A stretch of 35,136 bases of DNA from Prosthecobacter debontii (GTDB lineage: Bacteria; Verrucomicrobiota; Verrucomicrobiia; Chthoniobacterales; Chthoniobacteraceae), in the NCBI GenBank assembly GCA_945905735.1, contig CAMDQC010000041.1, forward strand, positions 1 through 35,136, written 5' to 3'. Position 1 is the stretch's first letter. Each line of letters starts with the position of its first letter. The notes below the pieces were generated by a model. The model ran no database searches, was not told where the DNA came from, and was given only the letters and a program-made list of their open reading frames with translations. This document shows, piece by piece, positions 8,399-16,629 of this stretch. Both the position numbers and the translations under genes were made by a program.

Positions 8399-9541
8399 AT
8401 GACACCGTTTCTTCGTAGATTGATCGGCATGAACTGGCTGCTCGTCGCGGCGGTGGTGGTGATTTCGCTGGCGGGCGTCTTCTTTATCCAAGGTGCGACG
8501 GAGCACATCGCGGACGGCAAACCTTATTGGCAGGATCACGCGCGGTTCGTGGGCTTTGGGCTGCTGGTGTTCCTCGCGGTGTCGCTGATGGATTACCGAT
8601 GGGTGCGCTGGATCGCGATCCCGCTGTATGTGGTGAGCCTGATTTTGCTCGGGCTCACGTTCACCAGCATGGGTGTGGAGGTGCTCGGGGCGAAGTGCTG
8701 GTTGAAGCTGCCGGGGCTACCGATGTTCCAGCCGTCGCAAATCGCGATTGTTTCCGGCATCCTCGTGCTGGCCTTGTTTCTGAGCCAGTTCTCGGGGCTC
8801 CATGCGTTTTGGAAATTGTGCGGAACAGGAGTCATCGCGCTGCCCCCGATGGCGCTCACTCTTTTGGAAAAAGACAACGGCATGACGCTCGTGTGGGTGC
8901 CCACGGTGATGGCGGTTTTGTGGCTCGGCGGACTGCCGAAGCGGTGGCTGGCAGCGCTCATTTTAGTCGGGCTCACATTGCTGCCGATGGTGATTTGCTT
9001 CGGCTTAAAACCTTACGCTCGCGCCCGCATCGTGGCGTTTACGGACCCGGATATTGATCCGCAGAACGCGGGCTATGCCATCAACCAATCCCTCATCGCC
9101 ATAGGCTCCGCAGGGCTGAATGGCAAGCGCATGACGGACCAGACGACGCAACTAGAGCTTGGCCTGATCCCCTCAAACGTGGCTCACACGGACTACATTT
9201 TCACGACCATCGCCGAGCAGTGGGGCTTTCTTGGCGGGGCTGCGGTGATCGCGGCGTTCGGCACGCTGCTGCTCGCGTGTGTGCTTACGGCGCATCAGGC
9301 CCGAGATATGTTCGGGCTGCTCATTGTTGCGGGGATCACAGGGCAGATATTCTTTCACACATATCAGAACATCGGCATGACCATCGGGCTGATGCCGATC
9401 ACGGGTTTGCCGCTGCCGCTCGTGAGTTCCGGGGGGACGTTCGTGCTCATGCTCATGTTCGCATTCGGCCTGATCAACAGCGTGTGGGTCCACCGGAACG
9501 AACAAGTGGAGTCGGCAGATAAGGAGTTTTCGTTAGGGTAA
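8399..9541 (+). CDS. rodA: RodA-type SEDS peptidoglycan glycosyltransferase
   Basis: This 380-residue polytopic protein (about ten membrane segments) belongs to the SEDS family, which polymerises peptidoglycan glycan strands from lipid II, in RodA's case for cell elongation. Family motifs are clear: NVAHTDYIFTTIAEQWGFLG (about 260-280) and NIGMTIGLMPITGLPLPLVSSGG (about 323-345). RodA is favoured over FtsW because of length and the short N-terminus MTPFLRRLIGMNW. An AGGAG lies almost against ATG 8399; the in-frame ATG at 8429 is an alternative. No mreBCD or PBP2 gene is adjacent. Its 3' end overlaps the convergent gene by nine bases. Confidence 0.9.
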   Translation: MTPFLRRLIGMNWLLVAAVVVISLAGVFFIQGATEHIADGKPYWQDHARFVGFGLLVFLAVSLMDYRWVRWIAIPLYVVSLILLGLTFTSMGVEVLGAKCWLKLPGLPMFQPSQIAIVSGILVLALFLSQFSGLHAFWKLCGTGVIALPPMALTLLEKDNGMTLVWVPTVMAVLWLGGLPKRWLAALILVGLTLLPMVICFGLKPYARARIVAFTDPDIDPQNAGYAINQSLIAIGSAGLNGKRMTDQTTQLELGLIPSNVAHTDYIFTTIAEQWGFLGGAAVIAAFGTLLLACVLTAHQARDMFGLLIVAGITGQIFFHTYQNIGMTIGLMPITGLPLPLVSSGGTFVLMLMFAFGLINSVWVHRNEQVESADKEFSLG

Positions 9542-11209
9542 GTCAGACTTCAAACGCAGGCACGCCTCGGAGACGCGGGGGTTCTGCGGGTCGAGGCGGA
9601 GAGCTTCCTCGAGCTGGGCCTTGGCTTCAACGGTGCGCCCGAGTTTTTCCAGCATGAGGCCATAGCGGAAATGGGCCTGCATCATCGCTGGGTCGGCAGA
9701 GAGGACTTGCCGGAAGACGGCCTCGGCGGCGGCAGTGTCGCCGAGCGCGGCGAGGGCGATGGCGAAGTTGCACCGAGCAAACGCATCGTTCGGATCGAGT
9801 GCGACGGCGTTGCGGAAGTCGCGAGCGGCAAGCTTGTTTTCGCCGATGCGGAGATGGGTGGTGCCGAGCTCCTTCCAAGCGACGGCGTTTTCGGGGAAGA
9901 TAGCGAGAGACTCCTCCAGTTTTTGAATCGCTGAGTCCGTCTCTCCGGCACGGCGGAGGGCGTAGGCGAGATGCTCTAGCGCCATCGCATTTCCGTCCGT
10001 TACGGACGCTGCGTGTTGGAAGAGTTCGCGGCTGTCTTCCCACTTTGGCACTTGTGCGGCGGTAGCGACGAGCAGCGCAAAAAGCGGGGCGATGGCGGCA
10101 GCGATGCGGAGCCGCCGAGATGCGGGGAGGAGGGCATCTGCGAGCCAGACGACTGCGATGAAAAAGCCGACTTGCGCCAAGTACACGAAGCGATCCGCCC
10201 GTGCTTGCGAGCCGACTTGCACGAGGCCGAGATTCGGCACCAACATCCCGAGGAAAATGAGCCATCCGATCAGCACATACGGATGCCGCCGCCACTGCCA
10301 AAGGGCGACGCTTGTTATCATCAGCCCGCCCACAAGCAGAGTCAGTGCAGGAGCCCAGTGCGCGACGCCGGGGTGTGGGTAGAATACCGCGAGCCCACTC
10401 GGCCAGACGAGATCGCGGAGGTATGCGCCGTAGGAGCACAGGGCATTCGAAACACGCGCAGCGAGCGGCAGGTGGTCGAGGCTGAGGACGGAATTGCGCG
10501 AATGCGTCGCGCCCGTAGCGATGATGGATGCGGCGACCGAGAGCGCGAAAAACGGCACCTTTTCCCACAGCAATCGCCAGCCCGTTCGGCGCAACGGCCA
10601 CGCGTCGAGCAGCAGCAGGACGCATGGAAATGTGACCGCCATCGGCTTCGCCAAAAGCGCCGCCGCGAATGCGAGCAGTGCGAGCCACCAGGCACGCACG
10701 CTGCGTTCGAGAGCCCAGTGACTCCACGCAAGCAGCGCAGCCATGACGAAGAACGCGCACAGCACATTCTTGCGCTCGGAAATCCACGCGACGGATTCCA
10801 CATTAACCACGTGCAAGCCGAAGAGCGCCGCCACCATCGCCGATGGCCAAAGCCGCCCGGTGAGCCGCCGGAGGGCGAGGAAGAGGAGCACCGCAGCGCC
10901 CGCGTGCCAGAGCACATTCTCGATGTGCATGAGCCTCGGGTTCAGCCCGAAAAGCGAGACATCCGCCATGAACGACACCCTCGTGAGCGGCACCCACAAA
11001 CTCGCGTGCGGCTCGGAAAAGACCTCCTTAATTCCCGCCAGCGTAAGCCCGTCGAGGACCGTTTGATTTTCAAATACATGGCTCGTGTCATCGAGGTAGA
11101 TGAAGTCGCAATGCACTACGCCAGAATACGCCGCGAGGATCGCGACGAGTAACGACACGATGATGAGAGAGACGCTCCGGCGCTCCGGCATTGCGTGATT
11201 GGGCTGCAT
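9533..11209 (-). CDS. TMTC-like multi-span membrane protein with C-terminal TPRs
   Basis: This 558-residue protein resembles bacterial TMTC/DUF1736-like proteins, whose eukaryotic relatives are protein O-mannosyltransferases. The N-terminal two-thirds has many hydrophobic segments and a luminal-type acidic pair YLDD (Asp40/41) after the first membrane span, as in GT-C glycosyltransferases. The GLHVVNVESVAWISERKNVL and ADRFVYLAQVGF motifs also fit that family. From about residue 405 three to four TPRs follow (for example AWKELGTTHLRIGENKLAARDFRNAVALDPND). Transferase activity is inferred only. ATG 11209 gives a sensible N-terminal span; the frame is open further upstream but only through the palindromic repeat at 11245-11297. 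Confidence 0.8.
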   Translation of the reverse strand: MQPNHAMPERRSVSLIIVSLLVAILAAYSGVVHCDFIYLDDTSHVFENQTVLDGLTLAGIKEVFSEPHASLWVPLTRVSFMADVSLFGLNPRLMHIENVLWHAGAAVLLFLALRRLTGRLWPSAMVAALFGLHVVNVESVAWISERKNVLCAFFVMAALLAWSHWALERSVRAWWLALLAFAAALLAKPMAVTFPCVLLLLDAWPLRRTGWRLLWEKVPFFALSVAASIIATGATHSRNSVLSLDHLPLAARVSNALCSYGAYLRDLVWPSGLAVFYPHPGVAHWAPALTLLVGGLMITSVALWQWRRHPYVLIGWLIFLGMLVPNLGLVQVGSQARADRFVYLAQVGFFIAVVWLADALLPASRRLRIAAAIAPLFALLVATAAQVPKWEDSRELFQHAASVTDGNAMALEHLAYALRRAGETDSAIQKLEESLAIFPENAVAWKELGTTHLRIGENKLAARDFRNAVALDPNDAFARCNFAIALAALGDTAAAEAVFRQVLSADPAMMQAHFRYGLMLEKLGRTVEAKAQLEEALRLDPQNPRVSEACLRLKSDLP

Positions 11210-11244
11210 TTCGGGTGAGCGCAAAAGCAGCTTCGGAGCCACGG

Positions 11245-11297
11245 GGAAATGACGAATGACGAATGACGAAATTCGCGGTTCGTCATTCGTCATTTCC
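11245..11297. repeat. GACGAAT palindromic element, copy 1
   Basis: The left arm GGAAATGACGAATGACGAA (11245-11263) is a perfect 19-base reverse complement of the right arm at 11279-11297. The left side contains one extra TGACGAA unit at 11264-11270, so the element combines tandem 7-base repeats with a long palindrome. It sits between the divergent TMTC-like and epimerase genes. Translated, it gives false N-terminal extensions of the MTNDE...SSFVIRHF type. A second copy lies at 18182-18223. Confidence 0.85.
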
Positions 11298-11349
11298 GTT
11301 CCAATGCACTCCCTTGACGCAGCCCCCTCGCCCCCTACTGTCCGCCGCC

Positions 11350-12288
11350 GTGCCACAGCGACTCCACATCATAGACTCTCACACCGGCGGCGAACCTACA
11401 CGCGTAGTCCTCGACGGAATGCCCGAGCTCGGCGGCGGCAGCGTCGCGGAAAGGGCGCGGCGATTTGCCGAAGAGTTCGACCACTTTCGCACCGCCATCG
11501 TCTGCGAGCCTCGCGGGAACGATGTGCTCGTGGGCGCGCTGCTCGTGCCGCCGCTCGACGCAGCGTGCGCGGCAGGCGTCATCTTTTTCAACAACGTCGG
11601 GCTGCTCGGCATGTGTGGCCACGGCACCATCGGGCTGGCGGCGACGCTGGCGCATCTCGGGCGCATCGGCGAAGGCACGCATCGCATCGAAACAGTCGTG
11701 GGCGAGGTGACGGCGACGATTCACGGCGACGGGACGATCAGCGTCGAAAACGTGCCGAGCTATCGCAAAGTGAAAGCGGTCGTGGTGGACGTGCCGGGCC
11801 TCGGAAAAGTGACGGGCGATGTCGCTTGGGCGGGCAACTGGTTTTTCCTCGTAGCCGATCACGGCGAAGAGCTGGCGCTTGCGCGAACGGAGCGGCTGAC
11901 GGATGTCGCGTGGCGCATCCGAATGGCGGTGAACGCGCAAGGCTTCCCGGAAATTGATCACGTCGAACTCTTTGGTCCGGCAGCTTGCGGCGGGGATTCG
12001 CGCAACTTTGTCCTCTGCCCCGGCAAAGCCTACGACCGCTCGCCATGCGGCACAGGCACAAGCGCAAAGCTCGCCTGCCTCGCCGCTGATGGGAAACTAA
12101 AAGCCGGGCAACGCTGGACGCAGGAGAGCATCCTCGGGAGTAAATTCACCGGGCACTTTGAATGGCACGACGAAGCAAAGGGCATCATCCGCCCGACTAT
12201 TTGCGGCACCGCTTACGTGTGTGCAGAGGCGACGCTGATTCTCGACGAGCGCGATCCGTTTTGCTGGGGCGTATCAGCCACGGCTTAA
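11350..12288 (+). CDS. 4-hydroxyproline 2-epimerase (proline racemase family)
   Basis: This 312-residue enzyme of the proline racemase family interconverts 4-hydroxyproline epimers by two-base proton transfer. Both catalytic cysteines are present: Cys89 in GMCGHGTIG and Cys233 in YDRSPCGTGTSAK. This argues for an epimerase or racemase rather than trans-3-hydroxyproline dehydratase, in which the second cysteine is replaced. The wording CPGKAYDRSPCGTGTSAKLA is typical of hydroxyproline epimerases rather than proline racemase, though substrate remains an inference. GTG 11350 is chosen since homologous sequence begins at RLHIIDSHTGGEPTR; codons upstream run into the palindromic repeat. No hydroxyproline catabolic partners are adjacent. 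Confidence 0.88.
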   Translation: MPQRLHIIDSHTGGEPTRVVLDGMPELGGGSVAERARRFAEEFDHFRTAIVCEPRGNDVLVGALLVPPLDAACAAGVIFFNNVGLLGMCGHGTIGLAATLAHLGRIGEGTHRIETVVGEVTATIHGDGTISVENVPSYRKVKAVVVDVPGLGKVTGDVAWAGNWFFLVADHGEELALARTERLTDVAWRIRMAVNAQGFPEIDHVELFGPAACGGDSRNFVLCPGKAYDRSPCGTGTSAKLACLAADGKLKAGQRWTQESILGSKFTGHFEWHDEAKGIIRPTICGTAYVCAEATLILDERDPFCWGVSATA

Positions 12289-12362
12289 CGCTCAGTCCCT
12301 CACGCCGCCCATCACTCCACTAGCCATCGCCCGTTGATTCTGCCACGGTCCCGCGCATCGAC

Positions 12363-14129
12363 ATGATTCGCCTGCTGTTTTCCCTGCTTTTTTCGTTGGC
12401 CTTCGCGCTTTCTGCGCGGGGGGAGTTGATCGTCCGCAATCCTCTCGCGGGGTTTGCGGGGGCGTTTGTGCCGGAGCGGTTTAACCTCGTTTCGGTGGAG
12501 GTGCAGAACGTGGGGGCGCAGCCGTTTGAGGGTGTCATGTCGCTGGATGATGGCGGGTATGGCGGGGGCCGTGTTCCTTTTGAACAGTCGGTGTTTGTTT
12601 CTCCGGGGGCGACGCGGTGGGTGCAGTTTTATCCGTACGTGACGACGGGGTATCAGCGCTGGGAGCTGTCGTGGCGAGATAAGGCGGGGAAGGGCGACTC
12701 GATGCCGCTGCGGAGTGAGGACAATATGAAATCGAGTGGGCCGGTGACGGTGATTTTTGATTCGCCGGATTCGCCGCGCGGCCAGCAGTCGCGGTTGCGC
12801 CCGTTTTTGGAGAATCTTTTTCCCCCGTCGGTCGTCGGAACAGAGGGGCTGTATGGCGCGGTGCTGGACCATGTGCCGCGCTGGGATGCGCTGCGGCGGC
12901 AGGCGTTTCGGGATTGGGTATATCGCGGCGGGGTGGTGCATTTGCTGCCGGGGTTGGATGGGAAATACCCGGAGTTTGCCGATGAGCTGGCCGCTTTGAA
13001 CACGACGACGCCGAAGGCCGTCTTCGGGGCGGGGCGCATCGTGCAGCATAAGGAGACGCGGGCGGTGATTACGGAGGCGAACTTGGAGCGCGATCCGCAG
13101 CTACTGAGCGACGGGTCGGGATACATGCAGGATGCGTCGGGGATTGTGGTGAACAAGCTCTCGGACATCACGAGGCCGAACATCCCGTGGGGGCTGATCT
13201 ATTTACTGACGGTGGTGTATGTGGTGCTGATCGGGCCGGTGTTTTTCCTCCAGCGGAAGCGGGACTACCGAGTGATGCTCGGGGCTTTTTTGGGGATGGT
13301 GCTGTTGTTTGCGTGGCTGTTCACGGTGGTGGGGCGGCGCGGGTATGGGGAGAAACAGATCGTGCATTCGGTAGGCTACGCGGAATCGCTGGGCGGGACT
13401 CGGTATGTGGCGACGCAGTGGATGCACGCCTTCGCGACGAGCAGCGATAGTTACCGCTTTCAATTCCCCGGCCCCGGCCACGCTTACGCGGCGCTGGCGA
13501 GTTCGGGGACCGTGCGGGCGCGAGTGCGCTCCGGCGCGGATGCGGCGCTGGAGGCGGACATCCCGCTGTTCTCGGGGCGTCCGTTTATCCATAGCGGGAC
13601 GTTGACGGGGGATGATACGAGCGTGGAGGTGAAGGAGTGGAAGACGCGCCCCACTGGAGGCACTGATGCCGGGCGGCTGGAGACATTCCGGCTGAAGCCG
13701 AACGCGGATTTCCCGAAGGCGGTAGAGTGGATGTCGGTGCTGTATCGCGGGCGGGTGTATAAGATGACGCTGACCAACGGGGAATGGGTCGCAGAAGGCT
13801 CTCACTTTTCGACGGAACTGAACGCGTCATTTGCCGACAAGAAGATCGAGTATAACAGCTGGGGACGATACTCCGAGGAGCCACAGGCCGGGACGACGGA
13901 GCAGCGGCTGAAGGCCCGGCTGAACAATGCGGGCTGGCTGATGATGGCGAAGCTCACGGGCGCAAATGCCTACACGCGCCAGCGGGTGACGCAGCCCGAG
14001 GGCGATGCCGATACTGCGCAGCTTTTCATCTACGCACGCACGCCGGCATCCTTCTCGATGCCGGGGGAGAAGTTCCAGTTCGGCGGCGGCACCATTCTTT
14101 ACAAACAGACCCTGCACAAATCTCTATGA
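12363..14129 (+). CDS. Exported membrane-anchored protein of an ABC-2 exporter operon
   Basis: This 588-residue protein of unknown function begins with a signal peptide (MIRLLFSLLFSLAFALSARG). A mostly beta-type exported region of about 255 residues follows, then two membrane segments at about 275-297 (PWGLIYLLTVVYVVLIGPVFF) and 306-325, and a second large soluble region of about 260 residues. No enzyme motif is recognised. Its stop overlaps the start of the ABC ATPase gene by four bases (ATGA at 14126), so the two are translationally coupled. The layout, an extracytoplasmic protein followed by ATPase and permeases, recalls Gld/Nos-type ABC-2 systems with an extracytoplasmic partner. Specific role not known. 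Confidence 0.8.
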   Translation: MIRLLFSLLFSLAFALSARGELIVRNPLAGFAGAFVPERFNLVSVEVQNVGAQPFEGVMSLDDGGYGGGRVPFEQSVFVSPGATRWVQFYPYVTTGYQRWELSWRDKAGKGDSMPLRSEDNMKSSGPVTVIFDSPDSPRGQQSRLRPFLENLFPPSVVGTEGLYGAVLDHVPRWDALRRQAFRDWVYRGGVVHLLPGLDGKYPEFADELAALNTTTPKAVFGAGRIVQHKETRAVITEANLERDPQLLSDGSGYMQDASGIVVNKLSDITRPNIPWGLIYLLTVVYVVLIGPVFFLQRKRDYRVMLGAFLGMVLLFAWLFTVVGRRGYGEKQIVHSVGYAESLGGTRYVATQWMHAFATSSDSYRFQFPGPGHAYAALASSGTVRARVRSGADAALEADIPLFSGRPFIHSGTLTGDDTSVEVKEWKTRPTGGTDAGRLETFRLKPNADFPKAVEWMSVLYRGRVYKMTLTNGEWVAEGSHFSTELNASFADKKIEYNSWGRYSEEPQAGTTEQRLKARLNNAGWLMMAKLTGANAYTRQRVTQPEGDADTAQLFIYARTPASFSMPGEKFQFGGGTILYKQTLHKSL

Positions 14130-15082
14130 GCGATTCTCCAGCTATCGAAATCACCGGCCTCCGGCACGCCTACAAAACGCACGTCGCCGTCTCCGAAGTC
14201 ACCTTCACCGTCGCGCAAAAGAGCATCCACGGCTTCGTCGGCCCGAACGGTGCGGGCAAGACGACGACGCTGAAAGTGCTCGCCACTCTGCTCGCGCCGC
14301 AGACGGGCTCCGTCCACGTTTTTGGCAGCGACATCGTGAAGGACCGCAACTCGGTGCGGCGGCGCATCGGCTATATGCCGGACCATTTCTCGATGTATCG
14401 GCAGATGACCGTGTTTGAGTACCTCGACTTTTTCGGCGCAGCCTACGGGCTCAGCCAGAAGCAGCGCGACCAGACCATCGGCGACGTGCTGGCACTCACC
14501 GATATGGCGGGCCGGAAGAACGATTACATCCAAGGGCTCTCGCGCGGGATGCAGCAGCGCGTGAGCCTCGCCCGCGTGCTCGTCCACGACCCGGACTTGC
14601 TCCTGCTCGACGAACCCGCGAGTGGCCTCGACCCACGAGCGCGCATCGAGCTGATGGAGATTCTCCAAGAGCTGCGCTCGCTGGGGAAGACCATCTTCAT
14701 CTCCAGCCACATCCTCAGCGAACTCGCGACGCTCTGCGATAGCGTGACGATCCTCGACCGTGGCCATGTGAAATACACTGGCGCGATGCGCGGCCTCATC
14801 ACGGCGACCGAGGGCGACATCACCGGCTACATCCTCACCCTCGCTGCCGAACACGCCGCGCTCCTCGCCGCGCTCACCGCGCTGCCGGGCGTGACCTCCG
14901 TGCGGCAGGTGGAAGCCGGCCAGCCGCGATACGCCGTGCAGTTTGATAAAACGAAGCTCGCCCCGAATGCCTTGCTGCACGCCGCGCTCGCCTGCGAAGC
15001 GCCCATCGTCGCCTTCCAAGAAGATGTGAAGCATCTCAACGACGCCTTCATGGACCTCACGGATCCTGGCGTGCGGACATGA
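14126..15082 (+). CDS. ABC-2 type transporter ATP-binding protein
   Basis: This 318-residue ATPase subunit has Walker A GPNGAGKTT (39-47), a Q-loop-region segment IGYMPDHFSMYRQMTVFEYL, signature LSRGMQQRVSLAR (138-150), Walker B LLLLDEP (158-164), D-loop SGLDPRAR and H-loop SSHILSEL. The type matches exporters of the CcmA/GldA/NatA class. The last 90 residues form a C-terminal extension of the kind found in such exporters. It is coupled by four-base ATGA overlaps both to the gene before it and to the permease after it (15079-15082), so the operon is clearly a unit. Substrate unknown. Confidence 0.93.
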   Translation: MSDSPAIEITGLRHAYKTHVAVSEVTFTVAQKSIHGFVGPNGAGKTTTLKVLATLLAPQTGSVHVFGSDIVKDRNSVRRRIGYMPDHFSMYRQMTVFEYLDFFGAAYGLSQKQRDQTIGDVLALTDMAGRKNDYIQGLSRGMQQRVSLARVLVHDPDLLLLDEPASGLDPRARIELMEILQELRSLGKTIFISSHILSELATLCDSVTILDRGHVKYTGAMRGLITATEGDITGYILTLAAEHAALLAALTALPGVTSVRQVEAGQPRYAVQFDKTKLAPNALLHAALACEAPIVAFQEDVKHLNDAFMDLTDPGVRT

Positions 15083-16626
15083 TCGGCCCGACGTTTGCAC
15101 TCTTCATCCGCTCCCTTCGCGAGGACACGCGCGCGAAGTTCACGCCTATCGGGCGAGCGTCGCTTGTGCTGGTTGTGCTGTTCTTTATCGCTATCCAGCA
15201 GCGCAGTTTCGCCCGCCAGCCTGCGCCGGGATTGCAGGTGTTTTTCACCGTGATGATGGTGAATCTCTTCGGGCTCGTGCTCGGCGGCATCACGGCGTTT
15301 TGCTCCGCTATCACGGAGGAAAAAGAGGACGACACGCTCGGCCTGCTGCGCATGACGAACCTCAGCCCGCTGGCGATCCTGTTTGGCAAAGGGATCAGCC
15401 GACTCGTCAGCGGCGTGCTGCTCATCGTCTCGCAGCTCCCGTTCACCATGCTGTGCGTGACGCTCGGCGGCGTGTCGGCGGCGACGATTTGGAAAGGATA
15501 CGAGGTATTGCTCTGCACGCTCTTTTTCCTCTGCTGCCTCGGGCTGCTAACGTCCGTCATCGCAAAGCGCACGGGCGTCGCGGTGGCGATCACGGTTTTT
15601 GTGGGCGCGGTGCTCTATGTCGGTGTGCCGATAATCTACATGACCAACTTTGCGCGGAACCCTTGGAGCGGTGCCCCGACGCAGAGTCCCGTGCAAGAGG
15701 CACTGGGCTGGGTGATGGCGAACAATCCGCTCTACCAACTCACCATGCTGACCCAAGGCGGCGGGCGGGGATTCCTCCCTACCGCAGGCAGTCCGTGGCT
15801 TTTCCACGGCGTCGCGGGAGTCGTGTGCTTCCTCCTCGCGTGGGCGCTGTTTGGGCGCTTCTGCTCTGGCACCGCCGAGACTGCACCCAAGAAGAAGTCC
15901 GCGAAGCCTGGCAGCAAGAGCCTGCGCATCCCGCGCCCCGGCTCGCGCCCGCTCGTATGGAAAGATTTTTGGTTCCTCATCGGAGGTCGGCGCGGGCTCA
16001 TCTCGCGCTTCATCGGCTACGGCGTGCTCACCTTTGGGATCATCGCGTGGGCCATCGCCGAGAACAGCTACATGGAGTCGAAAGTCGTCGGGGAAATGAT
16101 GGTCGTATTCGCGGGATTCGGGCTCGGCGTGGAGCTGGTGATCGGCTCTGCCAGCATCTTCGGGCTGGAGAGGAAAGGGCTCACGCTCTCCTCGCTGCTC
16201 ACGCTGCCGGTCCCGCTCGGGCGCATCGTCCGCCACAAAATCCTCGGCGTGCTCGGCTCGTTCATCCCTGGGCTGTGCTTCGTCGGGCTGGGCATGGCGA
16301 TGACGCCGGAGAGTGTCGTGAGTTTCTTCGACGACGTGACGCGCAGGGACGCCGACACTGCCGTATTCATTTACATGCTTCTCCACCTCATCGCCGTCCC
16401 ACTGCTCACCTGTTGGCTCTCGCTGAAAATGCGACGCGGCGCTGTGGCGGCAGCGATTGCTATCGGGGTGATCTGGAATGTCCTTCTCGGAGTGATGGCG
16501 GATATTGCGGAGCGCGACGCCTTCGTCGGGCTGATCATCTTTGCCAGCGTGGCGCTCGTCGCTATCAGCATCATCTTTTTTGCTGCCATCGCGAGAGGCA
16601 TCCCCCGCGCAGGAGCCGTCGAGTAG
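15079..16626 (+). CDS. ABC-2 type permease, first of two paralogues
   Basis: This 515-residue protein has about twelve hydrophobic segments. Near the N-terminus it carries SAITEEKEDDTLGLLRMTNLSPLAILFGK, the ABC-2 (NosY/CcmB-like) coupling-helix region that contacts the ATPase. A soluble loop with TAPKKKSAKPGSKSL lies near mid-protein, and a second bundle of membrane segments follows. The next gene is the same length and shares the same motif, so they are duplicated subunits likely forming a heterodimeric channel. It starts inside the ATPase gene (ATGA) and ends three bases before the next ATG. Confidence 0.88.
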   Translation: MIGPTFALFIRSLREDTRAKFTPIGRASLVLVVLFFIAIQQRSFARQPAPGLQVFFTVMMVNLFGLVLGGITAFCSAITEEKEDDTLGLLRMTNLSPLAILFGKGISRLVSGVLLIVSQLPFTMLCVTLGGVSAATIWKGYEVLLCTLFFLCCLGLLTSVIAKRTGVAVAITVFVGAVLYVGVPIIYMTNFARNPWSGAPTQSPVQEALGWVMANNPLYQLTMLTQGGGRGFLPTAGSPWLFHGVAGVVCFLLAWALFGRFCSGTAETAPKKKSAKPGSKSLRIPRPGSRPLVWKDFWFLIGGRRGLISRFIGYGVLTFGIIAWAIAENSYMESKVVGEMMVVFAGFGLGVELVIGSASIFGLERKGLTLSSLLTLPVPLGRIVRHKILGVLGSFIPGLCFVGLGMAMTPESVVSFFDDVTRRDADTAVFIYMLLHLIAVPLLTCWLSLKMRRGAVAAAIAIGVIWNVLLGVMADIAERDAFVGLIIFASVALVAISIIFFAAIARGIPRAGAVE

Positions 16627-16629
16627 TTC

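Noticed and set aside
10013-11152. A 379-codon rightward open frame opposite the TMTC-like gene
   Set aside because: Highly charged antisense translation with no membrane or domain features; the leftward gene is well supported.
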